Shown: in pieces, positions 34,924-43,391 of the stretch
Numbering within the stretch: position 1 is the stretch's first letter
How the letters are laid out: every line of letters begins with the position of its first letter
Assembly: GCA_004020645.1 (NCBI GenBank)
Contig: SAQL01000004.1
Location: forward strand, 248,001-312,000
Direction of reading: 5' to 3'
Length of the DNA stretch: 64,000 bases
Origin: Mesorhizobium sp.
GTDB lineage: Bacteria > Pseudomonadota > Alphaproteobacteria > Rhizobiales > Rhizobiaceae
The notes under the pieces: generated by a model
The model's database searches: none
What the model was told of the DNA's origin: nothing
What the model saw: only the letters and a program-made list of their open reading frames with translations
Position numbers and translations under genes: made by a program

Positions 34924-35898
34924 TCAGGTTGCACTGGAAAGGGTATCCGAGATTGTGGATTCCACACGATCACCGGGGCGCAATCTCAGCCATTCCGGAC
35001 CCAACTGATGCCTGAACCAGGTCGCCTGGCGCTTGGCATATTGTCGCGTCGCGATCTTCGCGCGCTCGATCGCTTCGGGAAAACTCAACTCGCCGGCCAT
35101 TGCGGCCTGCAGTTCGCGAACGCCGATCGCTTTCATCGCCGGCAAGTCCGGATCGAGGCCAAGCTCGGTCAGCCGTCTGACCTCGTCGAGAGCACCCTTC
35201 TCCAGCATGCGGTCGAACCGCGCCTCGATCCGCTCCACCAGCTCCGCTCGGTCCGGTTCGATCACAAAGAAGCGCGTGCTGGCTCTGTCGATCAACGGAT
35301 GGCCTCGCGCCGCCTGCCATTCCAGGATGGAACGGCCCGATGCGTCGAGCACCTCCAGCGCTCGCACGATGCGCTGGCCGTCGGTCGGCTTCAGCACCAT
35401 GCCGGCGGCGGAATCCTCGCGCAGCAGGATGCGGTGCAGCCTGGCTGCGCCTTGCTCCTGGAGTTCGTAGCGCCAGCGATCACGGATCGACTGCGGAATG
35501 TCGGGCATTTCCGAAATGCCTTCCGCAAGCGCCCGGAAATAAAGCCCCGTACCACCGACGAAAATTACCGGCCGTTCCAAGAACGCACCGTCGTCGATGA
35601 GCTTCATCACGTCGCGCAGCCAGGCGCCGGTGGAATATGCGGTGGAGGGATGGACATGTCCGTAGAGGAAATGCGGGACGCGAGCGAGTTCGGCAGCAGT
35701 CGGCCGCGCCGTCAGCACGTCGAGCACCGAATAGCCTTGCATGGAATCGGTGTTGACGATGACGCCGCCATTGCGCTCGGCGAGGTCGACCGCAAGGGCG
35801 GACTTGCCGCTGGCGGTCGGCCCGGCTATCAGGATCGCGTTCTTAACGCGGCCCTCGCCCGCCTGCCCGCCGGAATTTTCGATGCCGCTGATCGCCAC
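34924..35898 (-). CDS. miaA: tRNA dimethylallyltransferase MiaA
   Basis: MiaA adds a dimethylallyl group to N6 of A37 in tRNAs that read UNN codons. Motifs: LIAGPTASGKSALAVDLAE (P-loop), NTDSMQGYSVLDVLTARPT, LYGHVHPSTAYSTGAW, IFVGGTGLYFRALAEG and the C-terminal ATRQYAKRQATWFRHQL. The start is unclear: no ATG lies near the P-loop. I chose GTG 35898, giving 324 residues, which overlaps the divergent serB start by 17 bases. The next upstream Met would lie deep in serB. The gene is divergent from serB, so their promoters are inside each other's coding region or close to it. Confidence 0.93.
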   Translation of the reverse strand: MAISGIENSGGQAGEGRVKNAILIAGPTASGKSALAVDLAERNGGVIVNTDSMQGYSVLDVLTARPTAAELARVPHFLYGHVHPSTAYSTGAWLRDVMKLIDDGAFLERPVIFVGGTGLYFRALAEGISEMPDIPQSIRDRWRYELQEQGAARLHRILLREDSAAGMVLKPTDGQRIVRALEVLDASGRSILEWQAARGHPLIDRASTRFFVIEPDRAELVERIEARFDRMLEKGALDEVRRLTELGLDPDLPAMKAIGVRELQAAMAGELSFPEAIERAKIATRQYAKRQATWFRHQLGPEWLRLRPGDRVESTISDTLSSAT

Positions 35899-36769
35899 GC
35901 TTGTGTCCCATCCCGCCGGCCGCGCATTGTCGCCGGCGCTTGCGAATATGGCGTCGCTGTCGGTCGGCGCAAGCACTGTTCGCTGGCTGGCCGACGGCAT
36001 CGCCTGCGAATTCGCTTTGCCCGAGATGGTCGAAGCCGCTGAAACGACCGCCAGCCTGCGCGCCGTGCTCGCACCCGAACCGGTCGACGTTATCGTCCAG
36101 CAGGCCGAGGGAAGGCGGAAGAAAATCCTCATCGCCGATATGGATTCGACTGTTATCGACCAGGAGTGCATCGACGAGCTTGCCGACGAGATCGGCGTCA
36201 AGGACTACGTCGCCGCCATCACGGCGCGATCGATGAATGGCGAGATCGCTTTCGAGCCGGCCTTGCGCGAGCGGGTGGCGCTGCTGAAGGGCCTCGACAC
36301 TGCCGTGGTCGACCGTATCATCGCCAACCGCCTGACGCTGGCTTCCGGTGGCCGCGCGCTTGTCCAGACGATGCGGGCCAACGGCGCATGGACTGCGCTC
36401 GTGTCGGGTGGCTTCAACGTCTTCACCTCGCGCATCGCCGCCATGCTCGGCTTTCAGGAGAACCGCGCCAACCGCCTGATCGAACAGGACGGCCGCTTCA
36501 CCGGGCTGGTGGCCGAGCCGATCCTGGGGCGCGCCGCCAAGGCCGATGCGCTGCTTGAGATTTCGGCGCGCCTCGGGCTGACGACCGCCGACGCCATTGC
36601 TGTCGGCGATGGCGCCAACGACCTCGACATGATCCGCCTTGCCGGCACCGGTGTGGCACTTCATGCCAAGCAGGTCGTGGCGGCGGAGGCAAAATTCCGC
36701 ATCGACCATGGCGACCTGACCGCGCTTCTCTATCTGCAGGGCTACCGGCGGGAGGAATTTGTAGAGTGA
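35882..36769 (+). CDS. serB: Phosphoserine phosphatase SerB
   Basis: The 295-residue protein hydrolyses O-phosphoserine, the last step of serine synthesis. Residues 1-75 form a regulatory ACT-like part; from ~82 it is a HAD phosphatase: ADMDSTVIDQECIDELADE (nucleophile Asp of DxDST), TALVSGGFNVFTSRIA (motif II Ser and Gly-Gly) and AIAVGDGANDLDMIRLAGTG (motif IV Asp pair). ATG 35882 is the first start in the conserved reading; an earlier frame overlaps miaA. The GNAT gene overlaps its stop by four bases. Confidence 0.96.
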   Translation: MPLIATLVSHPAGRALSPALANMASLSVGASTVRWLADGIACEFALPEMVEAAETTASLRAVLAPEPVDVIVQQAEGRRKKILIADMDSTVIDQECIDELADEIGVKDYVAAITARSMNGEIAFEPALRERVALLKGLDTAVVDRIIANRLTLASGGRALVQTMRANGAWTALVSGGFNVFTSRIAAMLGFQENRANRLIEQDGRFTGLVAEPILGRAAKADALLEISARLGLTTADAIAVGDGANDLDMIRLAGTGVALHAKQVVAAEAKFRIDHGDLTALLYLQGYRREEFVE

Positions 36770-37329
36770 CGCCGATCCGCACCGAGCGCCTGATCCTGCG
36801 CAACTGGGAGGATCGCGACCGTGAGCTCTTCTACCGCATCAATTCCGACGAGCGCGTCATGGAATTCTTTCCGTTTCGCCGCGACCGCGCCCAGGCCGAC
36901 GCCAAGATGGATGAATTGCGCGCCGTCATCGACCGCGACGGTTTCGGCTTCGCAGCCGCCGAGATCGCCGTCACCGGCCATTGCATCGGCTTCGTCGGCA
37001 TAACCCGAACCGATCATTTGCCCTTCTTGCCGGCCGGCACCGTCGAGATCGGCTGGCGGCTGGCGCCCGAATTCTGGGGCCATGGCTATGTCACCGAGGC
37101 AGCCGAAGCCTGGCTCGCCTATGGCTTTGAAACGCTTGGCCTCGAGGAAATCGTATCCTTCGCTGTCAAGGATAACAGCCGGTCCACCGCCGTCATGGAA
37201 CGCCTGGGCATGACCGCCGACCCGGCCCGAGATTTCGACCACCCCGGCATTCCGGACAGCCACGCCATGCTCAAGCGGCATGTTTTCTACAGGCTGACAG
37301 GCAAGGATTGGCAGGCAAACCGGCCCTGA
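36766..37329 (+). CDS. GNAT family N-acetyltransferase (RimJ/RimL-like)
   Basis: The 187-residue protein starts at GTG 36766, overlapping the serB stop (GTGA), so translation is coupled. It matches RimJ/RimL-type acetyltransferases: TERLILRNWEDRDRELFYRI at the start, IGWRLAPEFWGHGYVTEAAE (acetyl-CoA loop with the GHGYVTEA motif), YGFETLGLEEIVSF and ENSRSTAVMERLGM-like KDNSRSTAVMERLGM. The substrate may be a protein N-terminus or a small amine. No special link to serine synthesis is known. Confidence 0.92.
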   Translation: MTPIRTERLILRNWEDRDRELFYRINSDERVMEFFPFRRDRAQADAKMDELRAVIDRDGFGFAAAEIAVTGHCIGFVGITRTDHLPFLPAGTVEIGWRLAPEFWGHGYVTEAAEAWLAYGFETLGLEEIVSFAVKDNSRSTAVMERLGMTADPARDFDHPGIPDSHAMLKRHVFYRLTGKDWQANRP

Positions 37330-37532
37330 TCAGTGCTTGTCAAACGGAAGCTCGTCGCCGGGTTGCGGCGGTTTGACGCCGACCCGATCGAGCACTTTCG
37401 CGAAATCATCGCCCGATGCATCACCAGCCCGTCGACGTAGGAAATCGGCCGCTGTCTAACGGCAAATGACGCGCCATTCCTGCTGCGCAGACTTGCGGTC
37501 AGAACGTTTGTGTCCAGTACGATCCGCTTCAC
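37330..37532 (-). pseudogene. Remnant of a PIN-domain toxin gene
   Basis: The first 27 residues from ATG 37532 (MKRIVLDTNVLTASLRSRNG, then ASFAVR) look like the start of COG1569-type PIN toxins, with the first catalytic Asp in LDTNVL. The frame then turns into unrelated sequence and has lost the remaining ~100 residues and acidic sites. In another frame of the same strand the tail reads DDFAKVLDRVGVKPPQPGDE and stops at 37330, which looks like the end of an antitoxin-type protein. A deletion that fused a toxin start with another small gene's end would explain this. Not a working toxin. Confidence 0.6.
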
Positions 37533-37545
37533 AGGTCAAAATAGT

Positions 37546-37561
37546 ACATCCCATGGGATGT
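37546..37561. promoter_or_regulatory. Perfect 16-bp palindrome upstream of the PIN remnant
   Basis: ACATCCCATGGGATGT is a perfect palindrome 14 bases before the remnant's ATG, flanked by CACAGG and CCTGTG. It may be the old operator of a toxin-antitoxin operon. It also lies just beyond the degP stop codon. Confidence 0.5.
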
Positions 37562-37579
37562 GCCTGTGAAATTACGGAC

Positions 37580-39094
37580 TCAATCCATACGGATCGTCAC
37601 AAACCGCAATTCGCCGGTCTTCGACGCCAGCATCAGCAGCGCGTTCTTGCGTCCCTGCTCCTTTAACGCAGCAATCCGGTCCATGACATCCTTTGGCGTG
37701 GCGACCGATTCCTGCGCGATCTCGGTGATCACCTCGCCGGCCTGGATGCCGCGTTCGGCAGCGGCCGAATCCTTGGCGACGTCAGTGATGACGACACCGG
37801 AGACTTCGGCGGCAATGCCGAATTTCGTTCGCGTCTCGTCGTTGAGCTCGCCAACGGTCATGCCGAGCACGGAAACCGTCGAAACGGCAGGCGCCTCGTC
37901 GCCATTGTCCTTGTCGGCATTGCCGTCCTCCGCGCTGGCAAGCTTTTCGCCATCTTCGAGCCGGCCGAGCGTCACCTTCACGGTCTGCTCGACACCCTTG
38001 CGCACGATGACCACGTCAACAGCCTTGCCGACCGTGCTTTCCGCGACGACGCGCGGCAGATCGCGCATTTCATTGACGTCCCTGCCGTCGAACTTGATGA
38101 TGACGTCGCCCGCCAGGATGGTGCCGTTGTCGACAGGCCCGCCCTTGATGACGCCGGCGACCAGCGCGCCCTTGGCGGTGGCCATGCCGAGGCTTTCGGC
38201 GATGTCGTCCGTCACCGGCTGGATGCGCACGCCGAGCCAGCCGCGCCGCGTCTCGCCGAACTGGCGGAGTTGGTCGACGACGCCCAACGCGAGTTGCGAG
38301 GGAATGGAAAAGCCGATGCCGATCGAGCCGCCGGACGGCGAGATGATCGCCGTGTTGATGCCGATCACCTCGCCGTCACTGTTGAACAGCGGCCCGCCGG
38401 AATTGCCGCGGTTGATCGCGGCATCGGTCTGGATGAAGTCGTCATAGGGACCGGAATTGATGTCGCGGTTGCGGGCCGAGACGATGCCGACCGTCACGGT
38501 GCCGCCGAGGCCGAACGGATTACCGATCGCCATCACCCAGTCACCGACGCGCATCTTGCTGGAATCGCCGAATTTCACCGCCGTCAGTTTGTGCCCTTTT
38601 GGATCGACCTTCAGCACCGCCACGTCGGTCTTGGTGTCTGTGCCGACCAGCGTCGCCTTCAACGTCACGCCGTCGGAGAAATTCACCTCGATGTCGTCGG
38701 CATCGGCGATCACGTGATTGTTCGTCACCACGATACCCTGCTCGGCGTCGACCACGAAGCCGGAGCCCAGCGACTGCACCTTTTGCGAGGGGTTGCCCTG
38801 TTCGCCGGGACGGTTCTTGAAGAAATCGTCGAAGAAATCCTGGAAGGGCGAGCCCTCCGGAAGCTGCGGCATCGGTACCGCGCCCGGGCCTTCCGTGCCC
38901 TTCACCCTCTGCGAGGTCGATATGTTGACCACGGCGCCGAGCAGGCCCTGCGCGAGATCGGCGACCGAAGCCGGGCCGTCGGCGGCGGCCGCAGGCGTCA
39001 CCAGCGACGGGACGGTAGCGACGCCGATAAGAAGTGCAGCAGCACCCGCGGTGAACGTCCGCCTCGCCGCGCGCAAAAACCTGTTGGATGTCAT
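37580..39094 (-). CDS. degP: DegP/HtrA family periplasmic serine protease
   Basis: The 504-residue protein has an N-terminal signal peptide ending near PAAAADG, then a trypsin-like domain with the triad His in VVTNNHVIADAD, Asp in TKTDVAVLKV and Ser in AAINRGNSGGPLFNSDG, and two PDZ domains (LGVRIQPVTDDIAESLGM and LGMTVGELNDETRTKFGI). It degrades or refolds damaged envelope proteins. The stretch between the PDZ domains is acidic (EDGNADKDNGDEAP). It is transcribed away from hflC; the DUF2065 gene is 142 bases upstream. Confidence 0.95.
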   Translation of the reverse strand: MTSNRFLRAARRTFTAGAAALLIGVATVPSLVTPAAAADGPASVADLAQGLLGAVVNISTSQRVKGTEGPGAVPMPQLPEGSPFQDFFDDFFKNRPGEQGNPSQKVQSLGSGFVVDAEQGIVVTNNHVIADADDIEVNFSDGVTLKATLVGTDTKTDVAVLKVDPKGHKLTAVKFGDSSKMRVGDWVMAIGNPFGLGGTVTVGIVSARNRDINSGPYDDFIQTDAAINRGNSGGPLFNSDGEVIGINTAIISPSGGSIGIGFSIPSQLALGVVDQLRQFGETRRGWLGVRIQPVTDDIAESLGMATAKGALVAGVIKGGPVDNGTILAGDVIIKFDGRDVNEMRDLPRVVAESTVGKAVDVVIVRKGVEQTVKVTLGRLEDGEKLASAEDGNADKDNGDEAPAVSTVSVLGMTVGELNDETRTKFGIAAEVSGVVITDVAKDSAAAERGIQAGEVITEIAQESVATPKDVMDRIAALKEQGRKNALLMLASKTGELRFVTIRMD

Positions 39095-39236
39095 CGAGAA
39101 GTCTCCCGGTGTCTCTGAGAAGAAAAGCGCTCGCCGAAAACGCTGCGTCGAACCATGTTGGCAAGAAATACGGCACGTTTGCGGCTATGGCTATCGGCGG
39201 TGGATAAAACCTCCGTTATCCCGAAATCATAAACCG

Positions 39237-39425
39237 TCATCCACCCCGCACCAGCCAGACGAGGCCGACGCCAACGGCGATGGCAATCAGCCCGGCGACC
39301 CGCAGCGCATTCTCCGGCATCGACAGAACTTCGCCGGCAAGTTTCTTTGCGAGGCCGGGAAAGCCGCCATAGACCAGGCCCTCTACCACGAGAACCAAGC
39401 CTATTGCCGCCAGAAAATCCTGCAC
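39237..39425 (-). CDS. DUF2065 (YjeT-like) small membrane protein
   Basis: The 62-residue protein has two hydrophobic helices, DFLAAIGLVLVVEGLVYGG and ALRVAGLIAIAVGVGLVWLV, with a short polar linker. This is the DUF2065/YjeT layout. Such genes commonly follow hflC, as here, six bases after it. It may modulate the HflKC complex, but this is unproven. Confidence 0.87.
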   Translation of the reverse strand: MQDFLAAIGLVLVVEGLVYGGFPGLAKKLAGEVLSMPENALRVAGLIAIAVGVGLVWLVRGG

Positions 39426-39431
39426 CGGCCG

Positions 39432-40379
39432 TTACTGGCCGGTGCCTGGCTGCGCTGCCGGTGCAGCAGGTGCTGCGGGCGGCGCTGCCGGCGCAGCCGC
39501 GCCGGCGGGATTGCTGAAGAAACGGAAGAATTCCGAATTCGGCGACAGCACCATCGTCGTCCCGGTATTGTCCAGCGCCGTGCCGTAGGCATTCATCGAC
39601 CGGTAAAAGCCGAAGAAGGCCGGATCGCGCTGGTAGGCATTCGCGAAGGTGGCGCTGCGTTGAGCTTCGCCTTCACCGCGCAGGATTTCAGACTCTCTCC
39701 GTGCCTCGGCGACGATCTCCACCACTTCGCGGTCGGCGCGCGCCCTGATGCGTTGCGCCGCCTCGTTGCCGCGCGCCCTCAGCCGCTCGGCTTCGGCCAG
39801 ACGCTCAGCCTTCATGCGGTCATATGTCTGTTGCGAGACTTCCGCCGTCAAATCGGTTCGGCGAATGCGGACATCCTCGATCTGCAGGCCGAGCGACGTG
39901 GCGTCGGGCCTCAGCTGGTCGCGCACTTCACGCATCATCACGGCTCGCTCTTCCGAGAGCGCCGCCTCGAAGTCGCGCAAACCGTAAACCCGGCGCAAGG
40001 CAGCGTCGAGACGCGTCCTCAACCGTGCCTCGGCCAGTTCGATCTGGCCGGACACCGCGGAGCGGAACACGCGCGGATCCGAGATCCGATAGGCGATGAA
40101 GGCATCGACCTCATAAAACTTGCCGCCTGAAACCTGGACGCGGATGTTGTCGAGGTCGAAGCGCAGCACCCTGTTTTCGATCAACTGCACGCTGTCGGCG
40201 TCGAAGAAGGCGAACGGCGCCTTGAAGTAGATGCCCGGCTGGCTCTTGACGTCTACGATTTCGCCGAACCTGAGCACCAGTGCCTGCTGGCGCGCATTGA
40301 CAACGAAGACCGATGAATAGAGCAGGAACAGGATAACCGCGGCGATGACGGCGATGATGGGAAGACGGTTGGCCATCAC
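39432..40379 (-). CDS. hflC: HflC, SPFH-domain regulator of FtsH
   Basis: The 315-residue protein has one N-terminal membrane helix (IIAVIAAVILFLLYSSVFVV) and a periplasmic SPFH domain (VVNARQQALVLRFGEIVDVK, given in part; VQLIENRVLRFDLDN). It pairs with HflK in a large ring that encloses FtsH and tunes its degradation of membrane proteins. The C-terminus is an Ala/Pro-rich tail (APAAPPAAPAAPAAQPGTGQ) that is longer than in E. coli HflC. It overlaps hflK by four bases. Confidence 0.95.
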   Translation of the reverse strand: MMANRLPIIAVIAAVILFLLYSSVFVVNARQQALVLRFGEIVDVKSQPGIYFKAPFAFFDADSVQLIENRVLRFDLDNIRVQVSGGKFYEVDAFIAYRISDPRVFRSAVSGQIELAEARLRTRLDAALRRVYGLRDFEAALSEERAVMMREVRDQLRPDATSLGLQIEDVRIRRTDLTAEVSQQTYDRMKAERLAEAERLRARGNEAAQRIRARADREVVEIVAEARRESEILRGEGEAQRSATFANAYQRDPAFFGFYRSMNAYGTALDNTGTTMVLSPNSEFFRFFSNPAGAAAPAAPPAAPAAPAAQPGTGQ

Positions 40380-41476
40380 TGGGTTCCTCCGAGGACCGGC
40401 GCCGGCGCCTTCTGCTGCAGTGCAGGCAGCGGCAGATAGGGAACGACCCCTGGTCCGCTGCCTTGCTCGATAATGACCTTGCTGGAATCCTTCAGAACCC
40501 TCTCCATCGTTTCCAGATAAAGCCGCTGGCGCGTCACATCCGGCGCCTTGGCGTATTCGTCATAGACCGAGATGAAGCGCTGCGCCTCGCCTTCGGCCTC
40601 CTGCACGACCCGGTTCTTGTAGCCGGCCGCCTCCTCGCGGATCTGTGCGGCCTCGCCGCGCGCCTGGCCGAGCTTCTGGTTGGAATACTGGTTGGCCTGC
40701 TCGACGAACTTGTCCTCGTCCTGTTCGGCGCGCTGCACCTCGTCGAACGCGTCGGCCACTTCGCGCGGCGGTGCGGCATCCTCGATCGAAATCGCGTTGA
40801 CGTTCAGGCCGGCCTTATAGCCGTCCAGCGTCGTCTGGATGATTTCGCGCACGGACGCCGCAATGCCCTCGCGATCATCGCGGAAGATGTCCTGCGCCGG
40901 CCGCCGACCGACCGCTTCGCGCATGGCGCTTTCGGCGACCTGCCGCAGCATGCCGTCGGGATCGGACACGTCGAACAGATAGGCCCTCGGATCGGAGACC
41001 TGATAGGCCACGGAGAACTGGACGTTGACGATGTTCTGGTCGCCCGAAAGCATCAGCCCTGAACCGTTGCCGGTGGCCGTGCCGCCGCCGATGTTGACGA
41101 GTTGTTCGGCAATGTTGGCGGTCTCGACCGTCTCGATGGGCCACCAATGGAAATGCAGGCCTGGCTGCGAGAACTCCGCTTTTGGCACACCGAACCTGAG
41201 TTCGACCGCAACCTCGTCGGGCTGCACGGTATAGACCGCCTTGAACGCCCACAGCACGACAAGCGCCGCCGCGATCAGCCCGAACACGGCTGGGCTGGCG
41301 CCACCGCCACCTGGCAACGCGCGCCGCAACCTGTCCTGGCCGCGCCGGATGATATCTTCGAGATCGGGAGGCGAGCCCTGCGGACCGCTGGGCCCCTTCG
41401 GTCCCTGCCCCCAGGGTCCTGGACTGTTGCCGCCGCCCCATGGGCCGCCACCGCCGCTTTTGTCATTCCAGGGCAT
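40376..41476 (-). CDS. hflK: HflK, SPFH-domain regulator of FtsH
   Basis: The 366-residue protein begins MPWNDKSGGGGPWGGG, the Gly/Trp-rich cytoplasmic tail of HflK, followed by a membrane helix (AVFGLIAAALVVLWAFKAVY) and the SPFH domain (VQPDEVAVELRFGVPKAEFS) with a long coiled-coil of EQANQYSNQKLGQARGEAAQ type. ATG 41476 is chosen since AAAGGAC precedes it and homologs begin this way. It is the first gene of an operon with hflC and the DUF2065 gene. Confidence 0.95.
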   Translation of the reverse strand: MPWNDKSGGGGPWGGGNSPGPWGQGPKGPSGPQGSPPDLEDIIRRGQDRLRRALPGGGGASPAVFGLIAAALVVLWAFKAVYTVQPDEVAVELRFGVPKAEFSQPGLHFHWWPIETVETANIAEQLVNIGGGTATGNGSGLMLSGDQNIVNVQFSVAYQVSDPRAYLFDVSDPDGMLRQVAESAMREAVGRRPAQDIFRDDREGIAASVREIIQTTLDGYKAGLNVNAISIEDAAPPREVADAFDEVQRAEQDEDKFVEQANQYSNQKLGQARGEAAQIREEAAGYKNRVVQEAEGEAQRFISVYDEYAKAPDVTRQRLYLETMERVLKDSSKVIIEQGSGPGVVPYLPLPALQQKAPAPVLGGTQ

Positions 41477-41624
41477 AAAAGTCCTTTCGCTTGGAAATTC
41501 CCTCAAGCGCCGTTTCAACAGCGCAAAATCCAATGTGTCTTCTATAGGGATGCGAGGGCACGCTTTCAACGTAATCGGTCGTCGTCACCGCCCGTTTTGG
41601 ACCGCCGCGATCCTTTATCGCCTC

Positions 41625-42143
41625 TCAATGCACGTCGCGGCGTCGCTCGTAAACCGAATAGCGTGTCGCATGACTGTCCTTTTCACCGGCCGGAACGTCC
41701 TGCGAGCGGACAATGTGCCACAAATCCGGGTTGATTGGCGGGAAATGCGCGTCGCCGTCGACCGCGGCAAGGATATGCGTGACATGCAAGCGGTCGGCCA
41801 GCGGCAGCGCCTGGGCATAGATCTCACCGCCGCCGATGACGCAGATTTCATCGGCGCAGGCCATGCAGCGCCCGCGCACCTTCGCCAGACTGATCGCCTC
41901 GTCGAGCGAATGCACGATTTCGACGCCCTCGGCGCGCCAGGCCTTGTCGCGGGTCACCACGATGTTGAGCCTGCCCGGCAGCGGCCGGCCGATGCCTTCA
42001 TAGGTCTTGCGACCCATTATGATAGGTTTGCCCATCGTGTCGGCCTTGAACCGCTTGAGATCGCTGGAAAGCCGCCACGGCAAGCCGCCATCGCGCCCGA
42101 TCACGCCGTTTTCGGCGATGGCGACATAGATCGCGACGTCCAT
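41625..42143 (-). CDS. folA: Dihydrofolate reductase FolA
   Basis: FolA reduces dihydrofolate to tetrahydrofolate with NADPH, recycling the folate oxidised by ThyA. At 172 residues it is normal in size. Motifs: VAIAENGVIGRDGGLPWRLSSDLKRF (the Met20-loop and Asp/Glu site), KPIIMGRKTYEGIGRPLPGR and EICVIGGGEIYAQALPLADR. Position 2-8 of the fold starts immediately at the first Met. Its start shares a base with the stop of the DUF4424 gene. thyA lies 5.4 kb further, separated by cobF and the mod genes. Confidence 0.96.
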   Translation of the reverse strand: MDVAIYVAIAENGVIGRDGGLPWRLSSDLKRFKADTMGKPIIMGRKTYEGIGRPLPGRLNIVVTRDKAWRAEGVEIVHSLDEAISLAKVRGRCMACADEICVIGGGEIYAQALPLADRLHVTHILAAVDGDAHFPPINPDLWHIVRSQDVPAGEKDSHATRYSVYERRRDVH

Positions 42144-43156
42144 CAGCCGCCGCTCCCGCCATCGCCCGAAGGCGCCAGCAGCAATATGTCGATATCGTGC
42201 CCAGGGTAGAAATTTTCTGCCGTCATCTCGAAACGCGTCGGGCCGACTTTCCTGACGTTTTCGCCACAGAACGAGACCAGGTTCTTTGGATCGCCCTTGT
42301 CGACGGTCAGCTTGAACTTGCCGATGGTGCCCGTCGCCCAGTTGCCGCCAGTGGTCAGGATATAGGCGATGCGATTTTCGAAATATCTCGGAGTGCCGTC
42401 GGGATTACCCTTTGCCGCCTTGCGGATCGCATTCTCGAACGTGCCGTCCATGCAGTAACGGGTCTTGTAGGCGGCGTATTGGCCCTGGAACTGGCCGTCA
42501 TAGAAGAAGCTGACCGACGACGTGCCGCCGACGCTCGGCTTGTAGCGGTGGGCGACGTGGACTGCGCTGTTGGCTGGAAAGGTCGAGCGCCACCAGTAGG
42601 TCGAGCGCAATTGCCAGAACGGCACATAGACGGTCTTCATCCCTGAACCGCCGTCGGTGGTGTCCTCGATGATGAGGCCGCGATCGATCCAATCGTCGGC
42701 AACCGCTTGCGGCAGCTTTGCCAATGCCGCCCTGGCCACGTCGCCGAACGGGTAGAACGGCACGTTTTGCGCTTTCAAATCGGCGCTGATGTCGATGCCG
42801 AGCGCAAACGCCTTCTGCTCGAGCTGCGGTTCTGCCGCCACGCCGTCGATCGTCACCTCGAAGCCGAGGAAATTGTCGCTCTGGCCGTCGGGGATCGCCG
42901 GCATCTCGTTCGGATCGCCTTCGATATCGGGCATCGGAAAGGCGACGATCGCGTCGACATCCTTGTCGGTGTTGTTGCGGAAGACGTAGTCGACCGTCAC
43001 CTTTTCCGGCGAGATATAGAGGTCCTCACTCTCCATGGCGACCGCGTCGCTGCGCGACAGGATCAGGCCGCCCGTTCCCAATTCGGCGATCGAATCATTA
43101 GCGAATACGGGCGTGGCCGAGAGCGCCAGCGCTGCGGTCAGAACATAACGGAACAT
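42143..43156 (-). CDS. DUF4424 domain exported protein
   Basis: The 337-residue protein has a clear signal peptide (RYVLTAALALSATPVFAND). The mature part matches DUF4424: LGTGGLILSRSDAVAMESED, then VDYVFRNNTDKDVDAIVAFP, and near the end LTTGGNWATGTIGKFKLTVD and TAENFYPGHDIDILLL. It is mostly beta and probably periplasmic. No function is known for the family. The gene is fused in transcription with folA (overlap of one base). A two-hairpin repeat lies upstream. Confidence 0.85.
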   Translation of the reverse strand: MFRYVLTAALALSATPVFANDSIAELGTGGLILSRSDAVAMESEDLYISPEKVTVDYVFRNNTDKDVDAIVAFPMPDIEGDPNEMPAIPDGQSDNFLGFEVTIDGVAAEPQLEQKAFALGIDISADLKAQNVPFYPFGDVARAALAKLPQAVADDWIDRGLIIEDTTDGGSGMKTVYVPFWQLRSTYWWRSTFPANSAVHVAHRYKPSVGGTSSVSFFYDGQFQGQYAAYKTRYCMDGTFENAIRKAAKGNPDGTPRYFENRIAYILTTGGNWATGTIGKFKLTVDKGDPKNLVSFCGENVRKVGPTRFEMTAENFYPGHDIDILLLAPSGDGGSGG

Positions 43157-43192
43157 GGAAGCTCCCTTGGCGAGATGCCGGTATGACTCTAT

Positions 43193-43296
43193 CGCATCGG
43201 CCCGAAAATCGGAATCGATTTTCGGAAAGCACGATGCGAGGATTTAAGGTGTTAGAGCGTACTTTGTGCGTCCAAGTGGACGCACGTCGCTCTAAC
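43193..43296. repeat. Two-hairpin intergenic repeat, family B copy 2
   Basis: Hairpin 1: CGCATCG / CGATGCG around CCGAAAATCG..CGATTTTCGG. Hairpin 2: GTTAGAGCG / CGCTCTAAC around TGCGTCC / GGACGCA. Same plan as 2305-2405. It lies between the divergent DUF4424 and cobF genes. Confidence 0.82.
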
Positions 43297-43391
43297 CGTT
43301 TCAATGTGGAGTTTCAAAGCCCTCCGCGCACTCGTCGGCGCTTGCCAGGCTCGTCTGGACACCGACGCTCCGATCGGGCAGGAGTTCGCCC

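Noticed and set aside
43157..43391. Cobalamin riboswitch before cobF
   Set aside because: The region is filled by a two-hairpin repeat; no B12-box sequence is seen.
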